From the NCBI GenBank assembly GCA_023228945.1, contig JALOAI010000014.1:80689-144688 (forward strand): 64,000 bases of DNA, written 5' to 3'. The position numbers and the translations under genes are program-made. Below the pieces are notes generated by a model. That model was not told where the DNA came from. It ran no database searches and saw only the letters and a list, made by a program, of their open reading frames with translations. The stretch comes from Pigmentiphaga sp. (GTDB lineage Bacteria > Pseudomonadota > Gammaproteobacteria > Burkholderiales > Burkholderiaceae_B). Below are positions 45,574-53,622 of the stretch, one piece after another. The number at the start of each line of letters is the position of its first letter. Position 1 is the stretch's first letter.

Positions 45574-46896
45574 TCATTCCGACGTAGCGGCCACGCCCTG
45601 TTCGCGCAGCCGGCCGAACTCCGCCTGCGTGATACCGAGCAGTTCAGCCAACACCTCTTCCGTATGTTGGCCCAAACGGGGAGCCGGCCTTGCGGGCAGT
45701 CGCTGCACAGCGCCGAAGTCGAGCGGCAGCCCGGCCGCCAGCATCGGGCCGACGCCGGTCTGTTCGACCGTGGTGAACAACGGATTCGCGGTCGAGCATT
45801 CGATGCTGTCGGCCAGTTCGGCCACGGTTTGGTACCGGCTCCAGCACACGCCATGATGATCGAAGGCTTCGGCAACCTCGTGCAGCGGTCGTGCGGCGAT
45901 CCAGGCCGCCACCGGCTCGGCGATCTCCGCCCGGGCCCGGAAACGATCGCCTTCGAGCGATAGATCCAGGCCGAGGCGGGCTTCCAGCGCCGTCATGGCG
46001 GATTCCAGCTCCATGGCGGCGCACAGCGACTGCCATTGCTTGCGGGTCAATCCCACCACCATCACCCGCCGGCCATCCCGGGTGGCAAAGTCTCGTCCGA
46101 ATGCACCGAACAATTCGTTGCCGTGCTGCTGCCTGGGCCGGCCCTGCCTGGCTTCGGCGATGAATCCCAGATGCTGCATGGTGGCCAGGGCAACGTCTTC
46201 CAGGGCGAGCTTCACGTGCTGCCCCTGGCCGGTGCGGCGCCGGTGCCGCTCGGCCGCCAGTAGGCCCGTCGCCACCATATGCCCGGTGATCAGATCCCAG
46301 GCGGGCAGCACATGATTGACGGGCTCGGCGCCGCCCTGCGGCCCGGTGACGTAGGGCAGCCCCAGGCGGGCATTGACGGTGTAATCGACCGCCGAACCTC
46401 CATGCCGGTCGCCTTGCAGGGTGAGCTGGATCAGGTCGGCCCTTGCTGCCTGCAAACGCTCGTAGTCCAGCCATCCTCGCGGTGGAAAGTTGGTGAGCAG
46501 GATGCCGCTATCGTCGCCGGGCGCGCAGATGATGGCCTGCGCCAGCTCGCGCCCCCGGGGCGAAGCCAGATCGAGCGCCACCGATCGTTTGTGCTTGTTG
46601 AGGCCGCACCAGAACAGGCTGGTTCCGCTTTCGGCGACCGGCCAGCGCCGCCAATCCAGGCCGCCCTGCAGCGCGTCGATGCGGATCACGTCGGCGCCCA
46701 TCTGCGCCAGGCTCATGCCACCCAGCGGCGCGGCGACGAAGGCCGCGACCTCGACGATGCGCATGCCCGCCAGAATCCCTTCGGTGCGCTGCGGGCCCTG
46801 GGCCGCAGGGGCTCGGCCCAGCGCCGAATCCGTTGCGGAGTGGCCTCGTTCCGCTGGTTTCCGGACTCCGGGAGCTGCGTTCGAGCGTGCCGTCAT
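45574..46896 (-). CDS. CaiB/BaiF class III CoA-transferase
   Basis: A 440-residue class III CoA-transferase, last gene of the 11-gene catabolic operon. The core starts at GMRIVEVAAFVAAPLGGMSL (near residue 44) after a Pro/Arg/Ala-rich, probably disordered N-terminal extension; DVIRIDALQGGLDWRRWP, the interlocking-fold segment DYTVNARLGLPYVTGPQGGA (with the likely catalytic Asp) and GQGQHVKLALEDVAL follow. It would move CoA between acids, activating the substrate at the expense of another CoA ester. GAGGA precedes the ATG, one base after the stop of the upstream dehydrogenase gene. A shorter start at Met45 is possible. Confidence 0.9.
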   Translation of the reverse strand: MTARSNAAPGVRKPAERGHSATDSALGRAPAAQGPQRTEGILAGMRIVEVAAFVAAPLGGMSLAQMGADVIRIDALQGGLDWRRWPVAESGTSLFWCGLNKHKRSVALDLASPRGRELAQAIICAPGDDSGILLTNFPPRGWLDYERLQAARADLIQLTLQGDRHGGSAVDYTVNARLGLPYVTGPQGGAEPVNHVLPAWDLITGHMVATGLLAAERHRRRTGQGQHVKLALEDVALATMQHLGFIAEARQGRPRQQHGNELFGAFGRDFATRDGRRVMVVGLTRKQWQSLCAAMELESAMTALEARLGLDLSLEGDRFRARAEIAEPVAAWIAARPLHEVAEAFDHHGVCWSRYQTVAELADSIECSTANPLFTTVEQTGVGPMLAAGLPLDFGAVQRLPARPAPRLGQHTEEVLAELLGITQAEFGRLREQGVAATSE

Positions 46897-46897
46897 A

Positions 46898-48583
46898 TCA
46901 AGCTTCCTCGCCTATTCGGCTCAAGGCGCGCTCCATCAGGCCACGGGACACGACCTTGAGCGCCAGGGTTTCTTCGGCGCCCTCGAAAATGGAGAGCACG
47001 CGGGCATCGACGAAATAACGACTGACGGCAGACTCTTCGGCATAACCCATGCCGCCGTGCAACTGCAAGGCTTCGCGAGTCAGCATCTCGGCGGACCGGC
47101 AGGCCAGCAGCTTGACCAGGCTGGCTTCCATTTGCCCTTGGCCGCCATCGACGACGCCGGCCATGGTGTAGGTCAGGTAGCGGCAGGCGGCCAGGCGCGC
47201 GCCCATCCGGGCCAGCTTGGCTTGCGTGAGGGCGAAGCCGGCCAGCGGCGCGCCAAAAACCCGTCTGTCCTGAACATAGCGAACCGCCGCCCGCAAGGCG
47301 GCGCGCATCACCCCGCAAGCCCGCGCCGAGGTCTGTATGCGTCCGCCCACCATGCCCGCGAGTGTGTAATAAAACCCCCGGCCCAGGCCTTCCTGGCCGC
47401 CGAGCACGGCGTCGTGCGGCACGACGTAATCCTGGAACGACAGGTCGAAACTGTGCATGCCCCGATAGCCTATGGTCGGGATGGCCCGCCCGCTGAGCTT
47501 GCCGCCTCCCGCCTGCACGATCTCGAACTCGCGGGTGTCGAACGATGGTTTCTCGGCCAGGATCACCGACAGGCCGCGATGCGCCAATGCGGGATCGGTG
47601 GCGGTACGGGCCACGATCATGAGAACGCCGGCCTTGCCGGCAAACGTACACCAGGTCTTGGCGCCGTTCAGCAGCCAGCCATCGGCCACCGGGCTCGCCT
47701 TCAGGCCGCAGGCGGCGAGATCCGAACCGCAGTCGGGTTCGGTCATGGCAATCGCGCACAGGGTTTCGCCGGTGGCCAACCGGGGCAGCCAGTGGGCTTT
47801 CTGGGCCGGCGTGCCGCCGGCCAGCAGCGCGCGGGTCAGGATCTCGGGCCGGGTGATCAGGCTGCCGGCGGCAGCCAGCGACGCTTCTGACAAGGCCTCG
47901 GTAACCACCACCATCAACAACGTGTCGTCGTGATCGTCGGGGGCACTGCCGCCATACTGTTCGGGGATCGCCAACCCGAACACGCCCATCTCCCGCATCG
48001 GTTGCAACAGCGATTCCGGCACGGTGAGATCCTGGCGGTGAATGGCCTCGGCCAACGGCGCCACCTGCGCCTCGGCAAAACGCCGGAAGGCGGCCTGGGC
48101 CATGGCGTGTTGCTCGTCAAGCTCGGCCTCGCCCACCAGGCCCTGGGCATCGATCACACCCTGGCCGGTGGCCTGCAGGAATGCGGCGCTCCCCGCACCC
48201 CGCCGCAACTCAAGCCAGGGGGGCGCCGTCCGTAGCGCATGCAGCCGAGCCAGATCCAGCCCGGTCTCCACGTACAGGGTTTCGAGGCGATCGAGAATAT
48301 TCCCCACGGCCTCCACGGTAAACGTGAGCGCCAGACGGGCTTCGAGCGGATCTTTACCCTGCTTGCAGGCGGCCACCGCCGTTTCCGCCGCCAGCAGTTC
48401 CGCACCGGCCCATGCCAGCTCGAAGGCCGCCACTTGCTGTTCATCGAGGCGATCCGGCTGCAGCCGCCCCGCCGGCGCGCAGGCATGGGCCAAAACCCGT
48501 ACCGCCTCATCGAAGGCGCTCCTCAGGCTGGCCAGGACTTCGATGACCGCAAGCGGCAACGGCTCGGTTTGTTCGCTCATCAT
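46898..48583 (-). CDS. Acyl-CoA dehydrogenase with N-terminal extension ((2S)-methylsuccinyl-CoA-dehydrogenase-like)
   Basis: A 561-residue flavoprotein. About 160 N-terminal residues, helical and Ala-rich (LALTFTVEAVGNILDRLETL), precede a standard acyl-CoA dehydrogenase of about 390 residues: IPEQYGGSAPDD, AIAMTEPDCGSDLAACGLKA, LNGAKTWCTFAGKAG, and ALQLHGGMGYAEESAVSRYF. FEGAEETLAL near the end has the usual catalytic-glutamate position. The extended architecture and length resemble methylsuccinyl-CoA dehydrogenase (about 550 residues) of the ethylmalonyl-CoA pathway, but no ccr, ecm or mch genes are nearby, so I take it as a branched or dicarboxylic acyl-CoA dehydrogenase of the local pathway. 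It starts 4 bp after the flavoprotein gene. Confidence 0.88.
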   Translation of the reverse strand: MMSEQTEPLPLAVIEVLASLRSAFDEAVRVLAHACAPAGRLQPDRLDEQQVAAFELAWAGAELLAAETAVAACKQGKDPLEARLALTFTVEAVGNILDRLETLYVETGLDLARLHALRTAPPWLELRRGAGSAAFLQATGQGVIDAQGLVGEAELDEQHAMAQAAFRRFAEAQVAPLAEAIHRQDLTVPESLLQPMREMGVFGLAIPEQYGGSAPDDHDDTLLMVVVTEALSEASLAAAGSLITRPEILTRALLAGGTPAQKAHWLPRLATGETLCAIAMTEPDCGSDLAACGLKASPVADGWLLNGAKTWCTFAGKAGVLMIVARTATDPALAHRGLSVILAEKPSFDTREFEIVQAGGGKLSGRAIPTIGYRGMHSFDLSFQDYVVPHDAVLGGQEGLGRGFYYTLAGMVGGRIQTSARACGVMRAALRAAVRYVQDRRVFGAPLAGFALTQAKLARMGARLAACRYLTYTMAGVVDGGQGQMEASLVKLLACRSAEMLTREALQLHGGMGYAEESAVSRYFVDARVLSIFEGAEETLALKVVSRGLMERALSRIGEEA

Positions 48584-48587
48584 GATG

Positions 48588-49901
48588 TCACACCGCGGGG
48601 TTCAGCAGGGCCAGCACCTTGTTTGCCGCCTCGCGGCCAGTGTAGGCGCAAGCCTGGGTCCCGCCATCGCCATAGTCTTTGACGGCATCGCCCACATGCC
48701 AGAAATTGGCCAACGGCGTATCCTGGGGCATGTCGAAACCAGCGCACGAGCGCTGGGCCGGCCACTGATCCCGCATGACCCGGATCGATAGCATCTTGGC
48801 ATCCTTGAAAGCCGGGAACATATCACGCAAATCGGCCAGGGATGCCTCGATCTCGGCGCTTTCGTCGAACTCGCCCAAAGCGGGGCGCGGCACCGCATAC
48901 GCCACGTACTGGTACCAGCCTGGCGGCGCGAGCTCGGGGCAAGTGGCGGTGAGCTCACCCATATTGCAAAGGCGGCGGGTTTGCCCGAAGGTGACCAGGC
49001 CGGGCACGTCCAGCAATCGCGACTGCGTGGCAAAGTTGATCACGATATTGGCCGCCGGCTTGAGGCTGCTGCGCGACTGTTCGAGATAGTCGGTGCCAAA
49101 CGCCTCGGCGCCCGGCAGACCGGCCACCGCGGCGGGTCCGATGTTGCTGATCACGGCCTTGGTATGGATGCGATGGGTCTGGCCGGCACGCTCGATGTCC
49201 AGGCTCACGACCCGGCCATCTTGTGTTTGCAGCGCCTTGGCCGGCGCGTTCAGCCAGATCTCGCCGCCGTGGGCACGGATGCCGTCGCCCAGATCGTTCC
49301 AGAGGCCGATCGTCCCGCGTGGGCAAAAGCCGAAGCGCTTGAACGCCCCCTTGATGGTGAAGTACGTCAGGAAAGCGCGTGCCGGCAGTTCGTCGCTATT
49401 GGCGGCGAAGATCGCGGCGCACAGATTGCGGAAAATGACATGGACGGTTTCGTTGCGCGTGTACTGCTCCAACCATTGCTGGGTGGTCAGCTTGGCTTCG
49501 GGCAGATCCCCCGCCCTGGCATCGGCAAATTTTGCGCCGATCTTGGCGGCCTGCTTGGTAAATGTGCCGAGCAGCATGCCCCAGCCGCCCTTGGCGACGT
49601 TGATTACCTTGCCGTCGATATAAAACACCGTGGCCGGGTTCGGCTCGCGGATATCCAGCGGCACCCCCAGGAGATCGAAGGTTTCCTCGAACACGCCGCC
49701 ACGCTCGATGGCGATTGCACCGACATTCACGACATGCCCGTCGATGGTTTCACTCGACGCGCGGCCTCCCAGGCGGTCGAGACGTTCGGTGAGGAGGACT
49801 TTCCGGCCCGCCGCCACCAGGCGCGCGGCGGCCGACATGCCGCCGGCTCCCGCGCCGATCACCACGGCGTCGTAATCGGCGTGTGCAGAGGTATCGTTCA
49901 T
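48588..49901 (-). CDS. FAD-dependent oxidoreductase, phytoene-desaturase (CrtI)-like
   Basis: A 437-residue flavoprotein. The dinucleotide-binding motif VIGAGAGGMSAAARL is at residues 14-28, followed by the NAD(P)-binding Rossmann-like LLTERLDRLGGRASSETIDG typical of CrtI/monoamine-oxidase relatives, and a C-terminal FAD contact FWHVGDAVKDYGDGGTQACA. Family members desaturate, saturate or isomerise polyenes and steroids. In this CoA-ester operon it probably oxidises or isomerises a ring intermediate, but the substrate cannot be inferred. It lies between the repeat-extended crotonase (28 bp) and the acyl-CoA dehydrogenase (4 bp). Confidence 0.85.
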   Translation of the reverse strand: MNDTSAHADYDAVVIGAGAGGMSAAARLVAAGRKVLLTERLDRLGGRASSETIDGHVVNVGAIAIERGGVFEETFDLLGVPLDIREPNPATVFYIDGKVINVAKGGWGMLLGTFTKQAAKIGAKFADARAGDLPEAKLTTQQWLEQYTRNETVHVIFRNLCAAIFAANSDELPARAFLTYFTIKGAFKRFGFCPRGTIGLWNDLGDGIRAHGGEIWLNAPAKALQTQDGRVVSLDIERAGQTHRIHTKAVISNIGPAAVAGLPGAEAFGTDYLEQSRSSLKPAANIVINFATQSRLLDVPGLVTFGQTRRLCNMGELTATCPELAPPGWYQYVAYAVPRPALGEFDESAEIEASLADLRDMFPAFKDAKMLSIRVMRDQWPAQRSCAGFDMPQDTPLANFWHVGDAVKDYGDGGTQACAYTGREAANKVLALLNPAV

Positions 49902-49929
49902 AATGTCTCCTGGATGTTCTGGTAGTTTT

Positions 49930-50955
49930 TCAAGTCCGGGCCGGGCGGCCCGGGAGGAAAACCGGCTGGCGCTTTTCGCGGAATGCCTGGTAGCCTTCGC
50001 GGAAGTCCGGGCCGCACAAGCAGGCCGCCTGATCGTCTTCTTCGCGGTCGAACTCTTCGGCCAGGGTGGCGGAGGGATGGTTGAGCCGCTGCTTCATCTG
50101 GCCGTAGGCCAAGGCGGGCAAAGCCGCCAGGACCTCCGCCCTTTCGATCGCGGTCGTCATCACCGCATCGTCGTCGCACACCTGATCCGCCAGCCCCAAC
50201 TGCTCGGCTTCCGCCGCCAGCACTGGCCCGTCGCGGGTCAGCAGGCGGCGGGCGGCGGGTAGGCCCACCCGCCTGGGCAGGCTGAGCAATTGTCCCCAAT
50301 CCGGCGCCAACCCCAGACGCAGAAAAGGAAACAGGACCCTGGCGCCACGGCCCATGATGATTTCGTCGCCCAACAAGGCCAGGCCGACGGCCGCGCCGGT
50401 GCTCGCGCTCTCGAAGGCGCTGACCACCGGCACCCTGAGTTGCGCCACAAGGCGACATAGCTCATGAGCGTGCCGCATGCGCGTGCGTGCGCCGGCCGGA
50501 TCCAGCCCCACCATGCTGGGAATATCGCCACCGGCCGAGAAAATGCCGCCCACGCCGCCCAGCACGAGAGCCCGGAAGCCTGAATCGCCCTGCAATTGCG
50601 TCAGGTAATCGATCAAGCCCTGGCGCACGGCGTAGTCGATGGCATTACGCTTATCGGGCCGGTTGATCCGCAGCCGCGCCACATACGGCGCGGGCCAATC
50701 GAGCAGCACCACGGCCCCGGCCATATTCACGGGACGGCCCTCCAGCCGCTTCGCGGCCGCCTCCCCGAGGGAGGATTCGTGCTTGGGGCGGCCCGGCGCG
50801 GCGGATGAACGGCCCTCCAGCCGCTTCGCGGCCGCCTCCCCGAGGGAGGATTCGTGCTTGGGGCGGCCCGGCGCAGCGGATGAACGGCCCTCCAGCCGCT
50901 TCGCGGCAGCCTCCCCGAGGGAGGGTTCGCGCTTGGGGCGGCCCGGCGCGCTCAC
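49930..50955 (-). CDS. Enoyl-CoA hydratase/isomerase family protein with repeat-encoded N-terminus
   Basis: The crotonase core (about 264 residues) starts at MAGAVVLLDWPAPYVARLRI, with oxyanion-hole segments ALVLGGVGGIFSAGGDIPSM and VPVVSAFESASTGAAVGLAL. The open frame begins earlier at a GTG (50955) that overlaps the thiolase stop by four bases and has GGAGG upstream. In between, three 25-residue copies of a 75-bp DNA repeat (such as PGRPKHESSLGEAAAKRLEG) are in frame. Alternatively translation starts at GTG 50730, seven bases after a GGAGG supplied by the last repeat, giving a normal-length crotonase. I give the long frame as coordinates but consider the short start at least as likely. Confidence 0.82.
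   Translation of the reverse strand: MSAPGRPKREPSLGEAAAKRLEGRSSAAPGRPKHESSLGEAAAKRLEGRSSAAPGRPKHESSLGEAAAKRLEGRPVNMAGAVVLLDWPAPYVARLRINRPDKRNAIDYAVRQGLIDYLTQLQGDSGFRALVLGGVGGIFSAGGDIPSMVGLDPAGARTRMRHAHELCRLVAQLRVPVVSAFESASTGAAVGLALLGDEIIMGRGARVLFPFLRLGLAPDWGQLLSLPRRVGLPAARRLLTRDGPVLAAEAEQLGLADQVCDDDAVMTTAIERAEVLAALPALAYGQMKQRLNHPSATLAEEFDREEDDQAACLCGPDFREGYQAFREKRQPVFLPGRPART
50734..50950. repeat. Three-copy 75-bp tandem repeat with CTTGGGGCGGCCCGGCG core
   Basis: Copies begin at 50734, 50809 and 50884 and are almost identical (one to four differences each). Each contains the palindrome CTCCCCGAGGGAGG, a GCCGCTTCGCGGC stem and CTTGGGGCGGCCCGGCG. The same core occurs in the array at the right window edge (63814 on), so this is a dispersed family. 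The period of 25 codons keeps the crotonase frame open. Confidence 0.9.
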
Positions 50956-52154
50956 GCCCCCTCCAGGCCGACGATGGAGATCGAGCAGACGTTCTGCGAG
51001 GGTTGGCCGCCCAGGTTGTGGATCAGTCCGGTTGTGGGGTTGGGCAATTGCCGGGTGTCGGCGCGCCCCTGAAGCTGCAGGTACATTTCATACAGCATGC
51101 GGATGCCGCTGGCGCCCACGGGATGGCCAAAGCACTTGAGGCCGCCGTCGATCTGGCAGGGAATGCGCCCATCGGCGTCGAATGCGCCGTCGAGTACATC
51201 CTTGACCGCCCCGCCCTCGTCCGACAGCCCGAGGTCCTCCATGGTGATCAGCTCGGTGATCGAGAAGCAATCGTGGACTTCGGTCATGCTGATGCCCGAC
51301 CGCGGATCTGGAATCCCCGCTTCGGCGTAGGCCCGCCGGGCGGCGATCCGGGCGCTGTGCACATAGCTGCCGTCCCACTCGCTGGAATGCAGCTCCCAGC
51401 CATTGGAAGTGACCACCTGCAGCGCCTTGAAAGTGACCAAGTCTTGCTTGCCCAGGCCACGGGCGATGTCGGGCGTGGTGACGATCACCGCCGCCGCGCC
51501 ATCGGAGACGCCGCAGCAATCGAACAGCCCCAGAGGCGCGGCCACGATGGGCGCCGCCAGGCATTGCTCCTCGGTGATCGCCTTGCGCAGGTGCGCCTTG
51601 GGATTCTTGACCGCATTGGCATGGCTTTTGATGGACACATGCGCCATGGCCCGCTTCAACAACGCCGGCTCAATGCCGTGCCTGGCCTGGTAGGCGCTGG
51701 CCAGCTGGGCGAAGTTGGCCGGCGCCACGGCATTGGGATACCACTGCGGAATGTAGGTACCGACCGTGGCCATGGGCAGGCCGCCATAGCCCGTATCCTT
51801 GAGTTTCTCGACCCCCACCGCCAGCGCGATATCGCAGGCGCCGGCGGCCACGGCGTACACAGCCGCCCGGATCGCCTCGGAGCCCCCGGCGCAGAAGTTC
51901 TCGACCCGAGTCACGCCGATATTGGGCAGGCGCAAGGCAATGCCCAGGGGCGTGCCCCCCCGGCCCGTGCCCACGTCGTCCATGTGGGTGGAGAACCAGG
52001 CAGCGCCAAGCTGCTCGGGGCCGATGCCGGCGTCGGCCATGGCCTCGTTGTAGGCTTCGACCATCAGATCTTCGGGGCTGCAATCCCAACGCTCGCCGAA
52101 CTTGCTGCAGCCCATGCCGAGGATGGCGACTTTATCTTTGATGCCTTGTGCCAT
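50952..52154 (-). CDS. Thiolase family protein (acetyl-CoA acetyltransferase / SCP-x-type)
   Basis: A 400-residue thiolase-fold enzyme beginning VAILGMGCSKFGERWDCSPE. The nucleophilic cysteine is in VENFCAGGSEAIRAAVYAVA; the C-terminal half has VHDCFSITELITMEDLG and the second-cysteine/histidine motif GGLKCFGHPVGASGIRML. This sequence style belongs to the SCP-x/lipid-transfer branch that acts on bulky or branched 3-oxoacyl-CoAs and often needs a DUF35 (OB-fold) partner. Here the upstream neighbour (13 bp away) is a ketosynthase fused to a DUF35 domain, which supports a physical complex. Substrate unknown. Confidence 0.9.
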   Translation of the reverse strand: MAQGIKDKVAILGMGCSKFGERWDCSPEDLMVEAYNEAMADAGIGPEQLGAAWFSTHMDDVGTGRGGTPLGIALRLPNIGVTRVENFCAGGSEAIRAAVYAVAAGACDIALAVGVEKLKDTGYGGLPMATVGTYIPQWYPNAVAPANFAQLASAYQARHGIEPALLKRAMAHVSIKSHANAVKNPKAHLRKAITEEQCLAAPIVAAPLGLFDCCGVSDGAAAVIVTTPDIARGLGKQDLVTFKALQVVTSNGWELHSSEWDGSYVHSARIAARRAYAEAGIPDPRSGISMTEVHDCFSITELITMEDLGLSDEGGAVKDVLDGAFDADGRIPCQIDGGLKCFGHPVGASGIRMLYEMYLQLQGRADTRQLPNPTTGLIHNLGGQPSQNVCSISIVGLEGA

Positions 52155-52167
52155 GATGGTGGCCTCC

Positions 52168-53622
52168 TTATGCCTGGCCGTCGCGCGCGGGGGTGGCTTT
52201 CCAGAAGTAGCGCCTGAACCCGCGCAGATCGTCGATGTCTTTGATGCGGAAGACCATGTCCATGGCCTGGCCGGTGGCCACTTCGCCCACGTCGAGGTCG
52301 GTGAAGTCCATCAGAATGCGGCCGCCGCCTTCGAAATCGATCTGGCCATAATGGTGAGGGGGCGATGGATGCCACGACAGATACTCGGCGGACCAGCTGA
52401 GGATCTGCGCCGGGCGATCCGCCAATTTGTACGGCCTTTGGGTATCCTGGCGAGGCGGATTGTCGTAGCTCAGGCGCGATGGCGGAAAATGCACGCTGCC
52501 CGTCACCTCGCAACGGCCCGCCACCAGGCCCTGCAAGGCCGTGCGGTGCCGCCAAGCGGTGGATAGCGCGGTTTTTTTGTCCTGTTCGCCGCGCATGCCG
52601 CGCTCGAGCGCCAGCTGGCCCTTGAACGACAGGAATCGCGTATAGCTGTGATCTTCGGCGCCCCGCGCGATCCAGCGGCTCACGCCGCGCTGCGGCCGGA
52701 AGTCGCGAATGGCCTCGGTGACCCGCAGCACGATCGCTTGCGCCCCGCTGCCGAACTGGGCCAGCAGGATGATCTGCCCCGGCGTGGCGCGTTCGAGCAC
52801 GTGCGCGAGCACCAGCAGGCCGTGGGCGCCGCCGGTGTCGCCCACCGCGGCCAGTAGATTGTCCGCCACGGCTTCGGGGGCAATGCCACAATGCCTGGCC
52901 AGGCTGGCCCCCATCTGCCTGAAGCTTGTGGGAAAGATAAAGTGATCCACCTGCCCGGCCGCGACGCCGGCGCGGTTGAGCGCGGCGGCGATGGCCGGCG
53001 GCACCAGCTTGGCGATGCCTTCGTCGCGTACCCAGCGCTCTTCCCAGTGGTAATCGACATCCTCGCCCACGGCGCGAAAGTGATCGACGAAGTCGGCCGT
53101 GACCACGCCACTGCCCAGATATTCGGCCAACACGCCTTCCGTTCCCACCAGCATGGCGGCAGCGCCATCGGCATACTGGAGTTCTTGCGCGCTGCCCGGC
53201 CGGGTGCGCCGGCTTTCGGCCGCGGCCACCAAAACTTCGCCTTCGTCCATCTGCGCCATGGCGGCGGCCTGGCTCAGGGCTGCCAGGGCACAACGCGGGG
53301 TACCGCCGAGGTCGCAGGCCTGGATATTCTCATCCAGGGTGAGCGCCCCCGCCACCACGGCGGCATTCAGGCGTTCGGCAAACGGCAAGGTGCTGGAGGC
53401 CAGCAGCACCCCCCGCACGCGGCTGCGATCGTCGTCCGGCCCCAGGCAGTCGCGGCCGGCCGCCACCGCCATCGTGATGCTGTCTTCATCCCAGTTGCCG
53501 AAGGCGAGGGTTCCCTTGCGGCTGGCGAACTGGGGCGCATACCAGGCGTTGGCCTGGCCAATGGCTTGCAACGACAGGCGCAAACGAGGCACATAGCCAC
53601 CATACGCGGTGATTCCGATCAT
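52168..53622 (-). CDS. HMG-CoA-synthase-like ketosynthase fused to a DUF35 OB-fold domain
   Basis: A 484-residue two-domain protein. Residues 1 to about 350 form a thiolase-fold ketosynthase of the HMG-CoA synthase family (MIGITAYGGYVPRLRLSLQA), with a candidate nucleophile Cys103 in IQACDLGGTPRCALAAL. The segments where the general-base Glu and the catalytic His (FH) of true HMG-CoA synthases fall read ASSTLPFAER and FIFPTSFRQM, so neither seems conserved by eye. Residues from about 355 form a DUF35 OB-fold (GRCEVTGSVHFPPSRLSYDN) whose zinc ribbon keeps only one cysteine. The start at 53622 overlaps the hydrolase stop by four bases; an upstream Met is unsupported. Likely partner of the adjacent thiolase. 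Confidence 0.87.
   Translation of the reverse strand: MIGITAYGGYVPRLRLSLQAIGQANAWYAPQFASRKGTLAFGNWDEDSITMAVAAGRDCLGPDDDRSRVRGVLLASSTLPFAERLNAAVVAGALTLDENIQACDLGGTPRCALAALSQAAAMAQMDEGEVLVAAAESRRTRPGSAQELQYADGAAAMLVGTEGVLAEYLGSGVVTADFVDHFRAVGEDVDYHWEERWVRDEGIAKLVPPAIAAALNRAGVAAGQVDHFIFPTSFRQMGASLARHCGIAPEAVADNLLAAVGDTGGAHGLLVLAHVLERATPGQIILLAQFGSGAQAIVLRVTEAIRDFRPQRGVSRWIARGAEDHSYTRFLSFKGQLALERGMRGEQDKKTALSTAWRHRTALQGLVAGRCEVTGSVHFPPSRLSYDNPPRQDTQRPYKLADRPAQILSWSAEYLSWHPSPPHHYGQIDFEGGGRILMDFTDLDVGEVATGQAMDMVFRIKDIDDLRGFRRYFWKATPARDGQA

Noticed and set aside
50734..50950. CRISPR array
   Set aside because: The 75-bp units are contiguous and fully repeated, with no unique spacers, and they encode in-frame peptide.
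52168..53622. Mevalonate-pathway HMG-CoA synthase
   Set aside because: The catalytic Glu and His are not evident, a DUF35 domain is fused on, and the same chromosome carries dxr of the non-mevalonate pathway.
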